Source: CF-46 sp963760735 (GTDB lineage: Bacteria; Chloroflexota; Limnocylindria; Limnocylindrales; CSP1-4). Taken from it: a stretch of DNA of 64,000 nt. The position numbers were made by a program, and so were the translations under genes. Shown piece by piece: positions 26,262 to 34,870 of the stretch; the stretch's first letter is position 1, and every line of letters begins with the position of its first letter. Below the pieces are notes generated by a model. It made no database searches and was not told the origin of the DNA. It was given only the letters and a program-made list of their open reading frames with translations. The stretch spans positions 558,001 through 622,000 of the forward strand of contig CAVXEB010000007.1 of NCBI GenBank assembly GCA_963760735.1, read 5' to 3'.

Positions 26262-26340
26262 ATCCTATCCCGGCGCGGCCGACCGCCCCGCCGAGGGTGG
26301 TTCGGGTGGATTGACCGCCGCCTTGGATCGACCGTACCGT
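26262..26340. promoter_or_regulatory. divergent promoters between the JAMM operon and the lipoprotein gene
   Basis: Minus strand: TAGGAT at 26267-26262, 9 bases before ATG 26252. Plus strand: TTGACC at 26311-26316, 18 bases, TACCGT at 26335-26340, then 9 bases to ATG 26350. The plus promoter is a near-consensus sigma-70 type; both give almost no 5' leader. Confidence 0.6.
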
Positions 26341-26349
26341 TGCCCGACG

Positions 26350-27742
26350 ATGGGTGCCGATCCTGGTTCGACGGATCGTGGGGCGCGCACGGCGGCGGGC
26401 CGCCGTCTCGGGGCGCTGGCGTGCGTCGTCCAGCTGATCGTCGTCGGCTGCGGAAGTGCTCCCGTGCCACCGACCACGCGGCCGGCCGCGACCGACGTCC
26501 AGGTGGCCGTCGGCTCGCCGGTCGCGACAGCGACTCCGATCCAGACCGCCGAGTCGTCGGCCACGCCCGGCCCGTCGCCCACGAGTTCGATCGTGCCGCA
26601 ACCCTCTCCCGTCGCCTCGACGCGACCGCCAGGATCGAGCGTGCCCGACCCGGACCCCGGCACCGACGCCCGCAGCGACGCCGCGCCCGACCCCGAGGGC
26701 CGCGTCCCCGACCTCGTTCTCGTGGAGCGTCCTCAGGATCGACCCGGACCCGGTGACGTTCAGCGGCACCGGCCATCCCGGGAAGCCGAACAGCGTCGCG
26801 TCGATCGCGGGAAACCTGATCGTCGGCGGCTACCGCGCGCCAGGTCCGAGCACGGGCACCGCGACCGGAGCCGTCTGGACGTCGTCGGATGGGCACTCAT
26901 GGACGGTGACCGAGCTCACCGGAACGGGCGGCGTCGCGGTCGCGTCCGATGGATCCCACGCAGTCGCGCTGGGCGGCGACGATGGCTGGATCTCCACCGA
27001 CGGCCGGACCTGGACGCCTGTCCCGTCGTCGCCGCCGTCGTTCGGCGGCAGCGTGATCGGCCTCCCTTCGGGTGGGTTCCTCGCGAGCGCGGACCGCGGC
27101 GCCGCGGACACACACTGTTCGGTCTGGTTCTCGCCGACCGGCGAGACGTGGAGCCGACGCTCGACAGGTCCGGTCGGCGGCACCTGCCCAACCGACCTCG
27201 CCGTGGGTCCCGACGGCGTTGTCGCCGTCGGCTCGACCTTCCCGACCAGCAACCATGGCTGGATCTCGTGGTCGGGCGATCTCGGCCGGTCGTGGCGGAC
27301 GGTGGTCGCTTCGATCGGTCACCCGGTCACGGTCGTCAGTGCCCTGAACGGCGGATTCCTCGCAGCGACGAGCTCCTTCGGCGCCGGGCAGGACCTCCAC
27401 GGGGAGACGTGGCGATCAGCCGACGGACAGGCGTGGAGGATGGTCGGAACGATCCCGTTGCGACACAGCTATTCGTACACCGACCTGCACTCCATCGTCC
27501 GCTTCGGCACCGGGTATCTCGCGTTCGGCCACTCCGGGATCCCGGACTCGACCTTCGCCGAGGCGAGGTCCAGCCAAACGGGCTCGACCTGGAGCTCGAC
27601 GCCCTGGGGCGTCGAGCGGGGCGACGTCGAGCTGCTCGATGGCGTCGTCTGGAAGAGCCGCGTCGTCGTCGTCGGCGAGTCCGACTCCGCCTCCGAGGGC
27701 GAGCTCAACAACGTCCTCGCGTTCATCGGCACTCCGAGGTAG
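26350..27742 (+). CDS. secreted lipoprotein with beta-propeller-like repeats, one frameshift
   Basis: About 464 residues if read across one frame change between about 26640 and 26720. The N-terminus is a lipoprotein signal with lipobox IVVGC (Cys about 36), followed by a Pro/Thr/Ser linker. In the second frame a repeated domain shows motifs such as VWTSSDGHSW, GWISTDGRTW, VWFSPTGETW, WISWSGDLGRSW and WRSADGQAW, that is Asp-box (sialidase/BNR-like) repeats of a beta-propeller. A sugar-binding or surface role is likely; catalytic sialidase residues are not evident. The promoter TTGACC-N18-TACCGT ends 9 bases before the start. Confidence 0.7.
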
Positions 27743-27790
27743 CGTCGGGCGGTCAGCACCGCCCAGGTTCGCCCAGCCTCGTCGGCAGAG

Positions 27791-28345
27791 CTACGTCAGC
27801 TCGTCGGCGAGGAGATCCATCAGCAGCCCGTCATGCCAGGACCCGTCGCGCCAGCGCTCGTACCGCCGCATCGCCCCAACGGGCCGGAAGCCGACCGCGG
27901 TGTAGGCCCGGACCGCTCGCTCGTTGGCGAGCGACGGATCGATCGTCAGCCGATGGTGGCCGCGGACGTCGATCAGCCAGCGCGCGACGGTCCGCACGGC
28001 GTCGCGGCCGAGGCCGCGCCCCTGCCCGGCATCGACGAGGGCGATGTCGATCCCGGCGTGGCGGTACTGCGGGTCCGTCTCCTCCGAGGCAATCACCAGC
28101 CCGATCCCGACTCCATCGGACTCGACGATCCAGATGGCGAGCTCCTCGTCGGCGAGCAGCTCCGCGACGTCGGCCGGCGGATCGGGCGCCTGCCACCACG
28201 CGTCGACCGTGGGATCCGAGATGATCGCCGTCATCAGGGCCGCGTCAGCCGGGGTCGCCGGGCGCAGGTGGACCCGGTCATGGTCCAGTGGCTCGATCGC
28301 GTCGCGGATGGATGGCAGCCCGGCCGGTGACCGGCTGTCGCTCAC
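27791..28345 (-). CDS. GNAT-family N-acetyltransferase
   Basis: 184 residues. The acetyl-CoA binding motif A is VDAGQGRGLGRDAVRTVARWL (shown as Q-G-R-G-L-G within it) at about 108-120, followed by HHRLTIDPSLANERAVRAYTAVGF with the Asn and Tyr typical of RimJ/RimL-like members. An N-terminal LRPATPADAALM begins the fold. Acceptor substrate unknown. GTG 28345 overlaps the cysM stop (GTGA), making it the last gene of the sulfur-transfer operon. It converges on the lipoprotein gene ending 49 bases away. Confidence 0.85.
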   Translation of the reverse strand: MSDSRSPAGLPSIRDAIEPLDHDRVHLRPATPADAALMTAIISDPTVDAWWQAPDPPADVAELLADEELAIWIVESDGVGIGLVIASEETDPQYRHAGIDIALVDAGQGRGLGRDAVRTVARWLIDVRGHHRLTIDPSLANERAVRAYTAVGFRPVGAMRRYERWRDGSWHDGLLMDLLADELT

Positions 28346-29409
28346 CACCAGTTGACGCCGCCCTCGAGATCGTCGTGCATCTCGTCGAGGTCGCGGGTGA
28401 ACGTGCCGGCGCTCAGGTACTTCCAGCCGCCGTCGGGCAGGAGCGCGACGATCGTGCCGCCGTCCATCAACTTCGCCTCCCGCGCGGCGGCCACGAGGAC
28501 GGCACCGCACGACGGTCCCCCGAAGATCCCCTCGCGGTCGACGAGGTCCCGGAGCGCCGCGATCGCGTCGGCGTTGCTGATCAGGTACTTCGTGGCGAGG
28601 AGCGTCGGATCCAGGATCTCGGGGATGAACCCTTCCTCGAGCGAGCGGAGGCCCTGGACGCCCTCGCCGGGCAGCGGCTCGGCCGCCACGATGCGGACGC
28701 CGGGCTTCGCGCGGGCGAGATAGCGGGCGACGCCCATGAGCGTCCCGCTCGTCCCGAGACCGGCGACGAACACGTCGATCTCGGGGCAGTCGGCGAGGAT
28801 CTCCGGGCCGGTCGTCTCCTCGTGGGCGCGTGGGTTGGCGTCGTTGCCGTATTGGTACGGCATCACGAACCGCGCGTCCTTCGAGACGAGGTGCTTGGCG
28901 AGGGCGATCGCCCCGTTCGAGCCGAGCTGCCCGGGCGAATCGATCACCTCCGCCCCGAACAGGGCGGCCATCTGGCGCCGCTCGTTCGTGACGTTGGCGG
29001 GCATCACGAGGGCCACCCGGTAGCCCTTCCGCCGGCCGATCATCGCGAGGGCGATGCCGGTGTTCCCGGACGTCGGCTCCAGGATGATCGAGTCCGGCCG
29101 AAGAAGGCCGCGCGTCTCGAGATCCTCGATGAGGTACTTCGCAACGCGATCCTTGACCGAGCCCGTCGGGTTGGCCATCTCGAGCTTCGCGAAGATCCGG
29201 ACGCTCGGGTTCGGCGACATCCGCGGGATCTCGACGAGCGGCGTGTGCCCGATCGCGTCGAGGATGTCGTCATACCGACCGCCGTGCGGGGCCCCGGCCT
29301 CGTGCGCGCGGGCGTGGTCGCCCGCCGAGGTGTCGACGCCGGCCGGATCGTCCGACCCGCCGCTCCCGGTCCCGGGGGCGACGAGCGGCTTCGGCAGCGC
29401 CATCGTCAC
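28342..29409 (-). CDS. cysM: CysO-dependent cysteine synthase, PLP enzyme
   Basis: 355 residues. PLP-binding Lys in NPTGSVKDR at about 80, the substrate loop EPTSGNTGIALAM, the phosphate-binding GLGTSGTLMG and PSCGAV. The C-terminus PDGGWKYLSAGTFTRDLD resembles the long tail of mycobacterial CysM, and the Arg in GLRSLEEGF aligns with the Arg that selects O-phosphoserine there. So it probably joins O-phosphoserine and CysO thiocarboxylate to give CysO-cysteine. It is next to cysO (GTGA overlap). The start is GTG 29409 or ATG 29403; the first 45 residues are a variable, Gly/Ala-rich extension. Confidence 0.9.
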   Translation of the reverse strand: MTMALPKPLVAPGTGSGGSDDPAGVDTSAGDHARAHEAGAPHGGRYDDILDAIGHTPLVEIPRMSPNPSVRIFAKLEMANPTGSVKDRVAKYLIEDLETRGLLRPDSIILEPTSGNTGIALAMIGRRKGYRVALVMPANVTNERRQMAALFGAEVIDSPGQLGSNGAIALAKHLVSKDARFVMPYQYGNDANPRAHEETTGPEILADCPEIDVFVAGLGTSGTLMGVARYLARAKPGVRIVAAEPLPGEGVQGLRSLEEGFIPEILDPTLLATKYLISNADAIAALRDLVDREGIFGGPSCGAVLVAAAREAKLMDGGTIVALLPDGGWKYLSAGTFTRDLDEMHDDLEGGVNWW

Positions 29410-29678
29410 CCCCCGGCCATCGCCGGCAGGATCCGGACCTCGTCGCGATCGCCGACCGCCGTCTTGAGGCCGTCCAGGTAACGGACGTCCTGGCCGTTGA
29501 CGTAGACGTTCACGAAGCGGTTCAGCTCGCCGCCGTCGGCGAGGAGCTGGCCGCGGAGCGCCGGGTACTGGTCCGCGAGCGCGGCGACCAGCTCGCCGAC
29601 GGTCGACCCGCCGAGCTGGAGCTGCTTGTTGCCGCCGGCCTGGGCCCGGAGGACCTGCGGGATCCAGACGGTGCTCAC
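29406..29678 (-). CDS. cysO: ThiS/MoaD-type sulfur carrier protein, CysO-like
   Basis: 90 residues, ubiquitin-like beta-grasp fold. It ends in ILPAMAGG, so the di-glycine needed for adenylation and thiocarboxylation is exposed without processing. IPQVLRAQAGG, STVGELVAAL and FVNVYVNGQDVRYLDGL (split) align well with M. tuberculosis CysO as I remember it. Role: sulfur donor for cysteine synthesis through CysM. Both ends overlap neighbours (GTGA with moeZ-like upstream, GTGA with cysM downstream), so the three proteins are made together. Confidence 0.92.
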   Translation of the reverse strand: MSTVWIPQVLRAQAGGNKQLQLGGSTVGELVAALADQYPALRGQLLADGGELNRFVNVYVNGQDVRYLDGLKTAVGDRDEVRILPAMAGG

Positions 29679-30892
29679 GCCTGGCCCCCGAGGACGAACG
29701 GCTCGTCGATCGCGGCCGTGCCGGCGCCGGCGAGGGCCCCGAACACCGGGATCGGCAGCGGCCGGCCCTCGGCCCGGGCGGCGACCGCCTCGGTCGAGCA
29801 GACCGGGCAGGCCGGATCGCGGCGGAGCTTCAGCTCGGTGAAGGTGGAGTCCAGGGCATCGAACAGGAGCAGACGCCCGGCGAGGGTCTCGCCGATCCCG
29901 AGGAGGACCTTCAGCGCCTCGTTGGCCTGGAGCATGCCCATGATCCCGGGCACGACGCCGAGGACGCCGGCCACGGAGCAGCCCGGTGCGAGCTCGGGCG
30001 GCGGCGGGGTCGGGTAGAGGCAGCGATAGCACGGTCCCTCGAACGGGATGAACGTCGTCAGCTGACCCTCGAACCGGAACACGCTGGCGTGGATCACCGT
30101 GATGCCCTTCGCGACCGCGGCGTCGTTCAGGAGGTACCGCGTCTCGAACGTGTCGGTCCCGTCGATGATCACGTCGTAGCCAGTGATGATCCGGTCGACG
30201 TTGTCGGCGACGAGCATCTCCTCGTACGTCACGACGTTCACGTCGGGGTTCAGGGCCGTGATCGTCTTGCGGGCCAATTCGACCTTCCGCTCCCCCACCC
30301 GCTCGTTCGTGTGGAGGATCTGGCGCTGGAGGTTCGACAGGTCGACGACGTCGAAGTCGACGATGCCGATCGTGCCGACGCCCGCGGCGGCCAGGTACAG
30401 GGCCGCCGGGGAGCCGAGACCGCCGGCGCCGATGAACAGCGCCTTGCTGTCGAGCAGCCGCGCCTGGCCCTCCGGTCCGACCTCGGGGATCAGAAGGTGG
30501 CGGCTGTAGCGCTGCTTCTGCTCCTGGCTGAGGGAGACCGGCTTGTCCCAGGGCAGGCCGGCGGACTTCCATGCCTGGAACCCGCCCGACATCGAGGCGA
30601 CGTTCGTGTAGCCGAGCTGCTCGAGCGTCTGAGCGGCGAACAGCGATCGGACACCGCCGGCGCAGTACAGGACGACCGGCGCGTCGCGGTCGCCGACGGC
30701 GCCCTCGATCTGCTGCTCGACGTAGCTCTTGCTGATGTGGAGGGCATTGGGCAGGTGGCCCTGGTCCCACTCCGAGTCCTCGCGGACGTCGATCACGGTC
30801 GTGCCCTGGGGCAGGGCGTCGACCTCCCCGGGTGTGACCTCCCGGATCTGGGAGCGGGCCTCCCGGAGGAGGTCGGCGTAGGTTCGTGGCAT
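29675..30892 (-). CDS. rhodanese-MoeB fusion, sulfur carrier adenylyltransferase/sulfurtransferase
   Basis: 405 residues. An N-terminal rhodanese domain, about 10-110 (TVIDVREDSEWDQGH, active-site Cys in LYCAGGVRS), is followed by a ThiF/MoeB domain, about 125-390: nucleotide loop FIGAGGLGSPAALYL, Asp in DFDVVDLSNLQRQ, and Cys pairs in CYRCLYP and CPVC for zinc. It activates the di-glycine end of CysO by adenylation and passes sulfur from rhodanese. In MoeZ-type proteins the rhodanese domain is usually C-terminal; here the order is reversed. Start ATG 30892. It follows sufU by 142 bases. Confidence 0.9.
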   Translation of the reverse strand: MPRTYADLLREARSQIREVTPGEVDALPQGTTVIDVREDSEWDQGHLPNALHISKSYVEQQIEGAVGDRDAPVVLYCAGGVRSLFAAQTLEQLGYTNVASMSGGFQAWKSAGLPWDKPVSLSQEQKQRYSRHLLIPEVGPEGQARLLDSKALFIGAGGLGSPAALYLAAAGVGTIGIVDFDVVDLSNLQRQILHTNERVGERKVELARKTITALNPDVNVVTYEEMLVADNVDRIITGYDVIIDGTDTFETRYLLNDAAVAKGITVIHASVFRFEGQLTTFIPFEGPCYRCLYPTPPPPELAPGCSVAGVLGVVPGIMGMLQANEALKVLLGIGETLAGRLLLFDALDSTFTELKLRRDPACPVCSTEAVAARAEGRPLPIPVFGALAGAGTAAIDEPFVLGGQA

Positions 30893-30973
30893 GGGCGGGG
30901 TGGCTCCGGTGACGACGGGCTGCCGGCTGGTCGCGCGGCAGGGCGGTTCGACGATGTGGCTGTGGCGTGGGCG

Positions 30974-31002
30974 CTCGGCCCGCCGGCTCAGGCCGGCCCG
31001 AG
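30974..31002 (-). terminator. GC-rich imperfect hairpin between sufU and the rhodanese-MoeB gene
   Basis: CTCGG and GCCGG segments pair with CCGGC and CCGAG around the loop CTCA, giving an imperfect stem of about 11 pairs in the 142-base gap. No T-run follows, so it is at best an attenuator or processing signal and sufU may still be co-transcribed with the downstream genes. Confidence 0.3.
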
Positions 31003-31034
31003 ACACCTGCAGCGGCCCGGCAGGGGTTGTCGCG

Positions 31035-31433
31035 TCACGCCGTCGCGCCTTCCGGCGGCTTCGCGCCGCCGGTCTCGGCCAGCGCCTTCTGGAGGGTCTC
31101 GTGACTGAGCATCGCGCACTTCAGGCGCGCCGGGCTGATGTCGATCCCGAGCAGGTCGAGGAGGTCGTCCGCGCGGAACGCCTCGACCTCGGTCACGGGC
31201 TTGCCCTTGATCTCGTCGGTCAGCAGGGATGCCGACGCCTGGCTGATCGCGCAGCCGCGGCCGGTGAAGCCGACCCGCTCGACGACGCCGTCGCGGACGC
31301 CGATCTGGAGCGTGATCCGGTCGCCGCACAGGGGGTTGCTCCCCTCGAAGGTCGCGGTCGGATCCTCGATCACCCCGAAGTTGTGGGGCCGTCGATAGTG
31401 CTCGAGGATGTAGTCGCGGTAGAGGTCGTCCAT
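31035..31433 (-). CDS. sufU: SufU-type iron-sulfur assembly protein
   Basis: 132 residues. Three Cys ligands are in place: NPLCGDRI at about 36, GRGCAIS at about 62 and LKCAMLSHETL at about 121. The insertion between the second and third (about residues 85-105) marks the zinc-dependent SufU type rather than IscU. SufU takes persulfide sulfur from SufS. Here sufS is 6 kb away, in the rrf2-sufC-sufS unit, but both share the same operator. It begins a likely transcript with rhodanese-MoeB, cysO, cysM and the acetyltransferase. Promoter and operator lie about 60 bases upstream. Confidence 0.92.
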   Translation of the reverse strand: MDDLYRDYILEHYRRPHNFGVIEDPTATFEGSNPLCGDRITLQIGVRDGVVERVGFTGRGCAISQASASLLTDEIKGKPVTEVEAFRADDLLDLLGIDISPARLKCAMLSHETLQKALAETGGAKPPEGATA

Positions 31434-31464
31434 TCGGTGTCCGGTGCGTGCGATCGAGGGAAGA

Positions 31465-31493
31465 TCAATCCCGAGGAATTTGATCGGGATTGA
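31465..31493. promoter_or_regulatory. operator for an Rrf2-type iron-sulfur regulator at sufU
   Basis: Perfect inverted repeat TCAATCCCGA-N9-TCGGGATTGA, 10-base arms and 9-base spacer (GGAATTTGA), immediately downstream of the -10 box and covering the expected transcription start. The core AATCCCGA-N9-TCGGGATT recurs once more in the window, in the same position at the rrf2 promoter. Repression by the Rrf2 protein is the simplest reading. Confidence 0.65.
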
Positions 31494-31521
31494 TGCTATG
31501 GCCGAGTCCGGGCGGCGTCAA
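31493..31521 (-). promoter_or_regulatory. sufU promoter
   Basis: On the minus strand TTGACG (31521-31516), 17 bases, then TAGCAT (31498-31493). Both hexamers and spacing fit a housekeeping sigma promoter. Predicted start of transcription near 31486 lies inside the adjoining inverted repeat. Confidence 0.65.
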
Positions 31522-31802
31522 TCGTGCGTGCCGACAGGTCGCTGTCGTGGGGTCCACGCCCCCGCGGAAGAGGGACCGGCCCCTTGCACCAACCGTTGTC
31601 CGGGCGCGTAGACTCCGCCACGTCACGGTCTGACCATCTCCAGCCTTTCGAGCCCGCAGTTGGGGACGCGGCGCGGACGCTCGTCATCGAAAGGAGCGAG
31701 TTCATCAACGACTCGCGGTCACACCTGGGAGGAAGCCGCAACCGGTCTCCGGAGATCGGTCGCGGATCAGGGAACGCAGAGCCCATCTCGGAGGAACGAC
31801 AC

Positions 31803-33010
31803 GTGCCAAGGTTGAGTTCACGGATCGCCGCGACATTCGGTGTCACGGCCATCCTCGTCGCCGCGTGCAGCACCGGCGCCACCCCCTCGCCCAGCTCCGC
31901 CGCGCCGAGCGCCGCCGCCCCGAGCGCCGCGGCGCCCAGCACCGCGGCCTCGGGCGGCGCCAGCCAGGCCGCCGCCGGCGACCCGAAGACGGCGAAGACC
32001 GCGGCCGAGGCGGGCGGCGTCGACGCCGTCTGCGCCGCCGGCAAGACCGAGGGTCAGGTCAACATCATCGCGACCCCGCCGGACTGGGCGAACTACGGCC
32101 AGATCATCACCGACTTCTCGGCCAAGTACGGGATCAAGGTCCAGTCGGACAAGCCCGACGGGAACGGCCAGGATGAGATCAACGCGGCCACGCAGCTCGC
32201 CGGAACCGGGCGCCAGCCCGACATCTTCGACATCGGGTCGTCGTCGTCGCCGCCCACACCGACATGTTCACCCCGTACCAGGTGGCCACCTGGGCGGACA
32301 TCCCTGACGGGAACAAGGAGCCGACCGGACTCTGGAACAACAACTACACCGGCTTCGTGTCGATCGGATACGACACCAAGCTCGGCGACATCGCGAAGGT
32401 CAGGGATCTCGCCGATGCAAAGTACAAGGGCAAGGTCGCCCTGAATGGCGACCCGCTCAAGGCGTCCGCCGGCTTCAACGGCGTCGTCATGGCCGCCCTC
32501 GCCAACGGCGGCTCGGCCGACAATATCGCCGCCGGTGTCGACTTCTTCAAGAAGCTCGCCGACAGCGGGCAACCTCATGCCGGTCGACCCGAACCCGGCC
32601 ACGATCGCATCCGGCCAGACCCCGATCGTGATCGACTGGACCTACAACAACGGCGCCCAGACGGCGGTTCTCGCGCCGAAGGGCATCACCTGGAAGACCG
32701 TGATCCCGAGCGACGCGGCACCGGTCGCCTCGTTCTACAACGACGCGATCAACAAGGACGCGGCACATCCCGCGGCCGCCCGCTGCTGGATGGAATACAT
32801 CTTCTCCGACGCCGGCCAGAACACCTGGCTGAAGGGCTTCGCCCTGCCGATCCGACTCGCCGCCGATGCAGAAGGCCGGAACCGTCGACGAGACGGCGCT
32901 TGCCGCGCTCAATCCCGCCGACGACCCCGCCGGTCCAGCTGACGCAGGCGCAGATCGATGCGGCAACGAAGTACCTCACCGACAACTGGAAGTTCATCGC
33001 CATCAAGTAG
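31803..33010 (+). CDS. ABC importer solute-binding lipoprotein, frameshifted in this sequence
   Basis: GTG 31803 follows a strong GGAGGA site by 7 bases. A lipoprotein signal (ATFGVTAILVAACS, Cys about 22) and an Ala/Ser-rich linker precede a family-1 solute-binding fold: VNIIATPPDWANYGQIITDF, PDIFDIGSS, VATWADIPDG, GYDTKLGDIAKVRDLADAKYKGKV, PIVIDWTYNNGAQTA and a C-terminal TQAQIDAATKYLTDNWKF (segments). The frame changes near 32240, 32575 and 32865. Relatives bind iron(III), polyamines or phosphonates; the ligand here is not clear. Two permeases and an ATPase follow, so it is the capture protein of that importer. Confidence 0.75.
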
Positions 33011-33042
33011 CAGACGCAGGACGATCGACCGGAGTCGCCCGC

Positions 33043-33979
33043 GTGACCGATCGTCGGTCAGCGCGCCCACGCCGCCCACGGCACAGACAGCCGGCCTCAC
33101 CTCCGGCAGGGCCGGCTCACGCCGCTTCCGGAAGGCGGGGAACTACCTCGCCCTCGTCCCCTTCCTCGGCTACGTCGGGATCTTCCTGATCCTTCCGACG
33201 CTTGTCGTGGCCGTCGGTGCGTTCACGACGGCGAGCGGCCAGTTCACCCTCGACAACGTGTCGCGGCTGTTCGCCGACGAGGTGTTCGTCAACGCGTTCG
33301 TTCGCTCGATCCAGCTCGCCGTCGCGACCGCGATCGCCGGGGCGATCCTCGGCGCAGTGCTCGCCTGGGCGGTCGTCCGCGGCGATCCGAACGGCGTCTT
33401 ACGCCAGCTGGTGATCGCCGCGTCGGGCGTCCTCGCCCAGTTCGGCGGCGTGATGCTCGCGTTCGCGTTCCTGGCGACGTTCGGGTTCAACGGCCTCGCG
33501 ACGCTGTTCTTCCGAGACATCCTCCACGTCGACCTCCTCACCGACGCGTCGTGGCTGTACAGCCTCGCGGGCCTCGTCGTCGTCTACACCTACTTCCAGA
33601 TCCCACTCATGCTGATCGTCTTCCTCCCGTCGCTCGATGGGCTCCGCCAGGAGTGGTACGACGCGTCCGCGAGCCTCGGCGGCTCGCTCGTGGTCGTTCT
33701 GGAGGAACGTCGGCGGACCGATCCTGGCCCCGGCGTTCCTGGGCTCGCTGCTGCTGCTGTTCACGAACGCGTTCTCCGCATACGCGACGGCTGCCGCCCT
33801 CATCAGCCAGGGAAGCCCGATCATCACCCTGCAGATCGCCGACGCCATGCAGAGCGAGGTCGTCCTCGGCCAGGAGAACGTCGGCAAGGCGCTGGCGCTC
33901 GGGATGATCGTCGTGGTCGTCGCTGGTGATGCTGGTGTACGCCTTCATCCAGCGGCGCGCCTCGAGGTGGGTCCAATGA
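33043..33979 (+). CDS. ABC importer permease 1, frameshifted in this sequence
   Basis: About 310 residues if the breaks are mended. Six helices are readable, beginning LVPFLGYVGIFLILPTLVVAV and ending VVLVMLVYAFIQRRASRWVQ in the third frame. The permease loop EWYDASASLGGS(S)WSFWRNVGGPILAP carries the EAA-type ATPase-coupling motif. Frame breaks are near the start (about 33060), at about 33690 (one extra C) and at about 33925. The start GTG 33043 is approximate. Its stop overlaps the next ATG. With 33976 and 34867 it forms a polyamine/iron-type uptake system. Confidence 0.72.
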
Positions 33980-34870
33980 CCGCGTCGCCCGGCGGCCCGC
34001 TCTCGGCCGCCGCGCCGCATGGCGGCGCCCTCGTCCGCCCCCAAGGGACGCGGGTCGGCCGGCGCGGCTCCCGCCGTCAGCTCGGTGTCCGGATCGCGAT
34101 CCTGGTCCTCGTCTTCGGCTACCTGGTCCTGCCGCTGTTCGCGATGCTCGAGTTCTCGACCCGCGGCAACTACGGCAGTCGGACGCTGAATTCGTACGCC
34201 GCGATCTTCAGCAACCAGGACCTGATCGACGCAGTCACCACGTCGCTCGAGATCGCGGTGCTGACCGTCTTCGGCATGCTGCTCCTGCTCGTCCCGACGA
34301 TGGTCTGGACGGTCGTCCGGGTCCCGCGGCATGCGCCGCGTCGTCGAGTTCCTGTGCCTCCTGCCGCTCGCGATCCCCGCGATCGTCATCGTCGTCGGCA
34401 TCGCCCCGATCTACCGCTGGATGGGCCAGCATCTCGGCGCGGTCGGCGCATCACCGCTGACGCTCGCCCTCATCGACATCATCCTCGTGCTGCCGTTCGC
34501 CTACCGGGCGATCGATGCGAGCCTCCGGTCGATCGACACGGCGACGCTCTCTGACGCCGCGCGCAGCCTCGGCGCCGGCTGGCCGCGGACGATCCTCCAG
34601 GTGATCGTCCCGAACATCCGCGGCGGGATCCTGTCGGCATCCGTCCTCGCGGTCGCGCTGGTCCTCGGCGAATACACGATCTCGTCGCTGCTGTCCTTCA
34701 ACACGCTCCAGGTCGTCATCTACCTGCTCGGCAAGCGCGATCCGTTCATCTCGGTCGCGGTCGCCTTCGCCGCGCTGCTGTTCGCGTTCGTCCTGCTGTT
34801 CGTCATCACCCGCGTCGGAGCCGGCGGCGACCGCCGTGCCCAGGTCGAGAGCGAGGAGCCCGCCACATGA
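33976..34870 (+). CDS. ABC importer permease 2, one frameshift
   Basis: About 297 residues with six helices. The N-terminal part (IAILVLVFGYLVLPLFAML) and the rest (VVEFLCLLPLAIPAIVIVVG onward) are in different frames because of one extra C at about 34340, just before the ATG-like codon at 34331-34345. The coupling loop is DAARSLGAGWPRTILQVIVP. The last helices (EYTISSLLSFNTLQVVIYLL) resemble PotC/ThiP-type permeases. ATG 33976 overlaps the stop of permease 1 and the stop overlaps the ATPase ATG. Confidence 0.75.

Larger units (their letters stand above)
31434..31802. other. divergent intergenic region: sufU control region and 5' leader of the ABC importer
   Basis: The left part (31465-31521) holds the sufU promoter and operator, described separately. 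For the plus strand, TTGCAC (31584-31589) and TAGACT (31609-31614) with a 19-base gap form a plausible promoter, leaving a leader of about 185 bases before GTG 31803. The leader contains complementary segments CCTTTCGA and TCGAAAGG about 40 bases apart and a strong ribosome site GGAGGA. It does not match a riboswitch class I know. Confidence 0.4.

Noticed and set aside
31615..31802. Possible riboswitch in the leader of the ABC importer
   Set aside because: I compared it with TPP, SAM, guanidine and glycine core motifs and found none; only a weak inverted repeat is visible.
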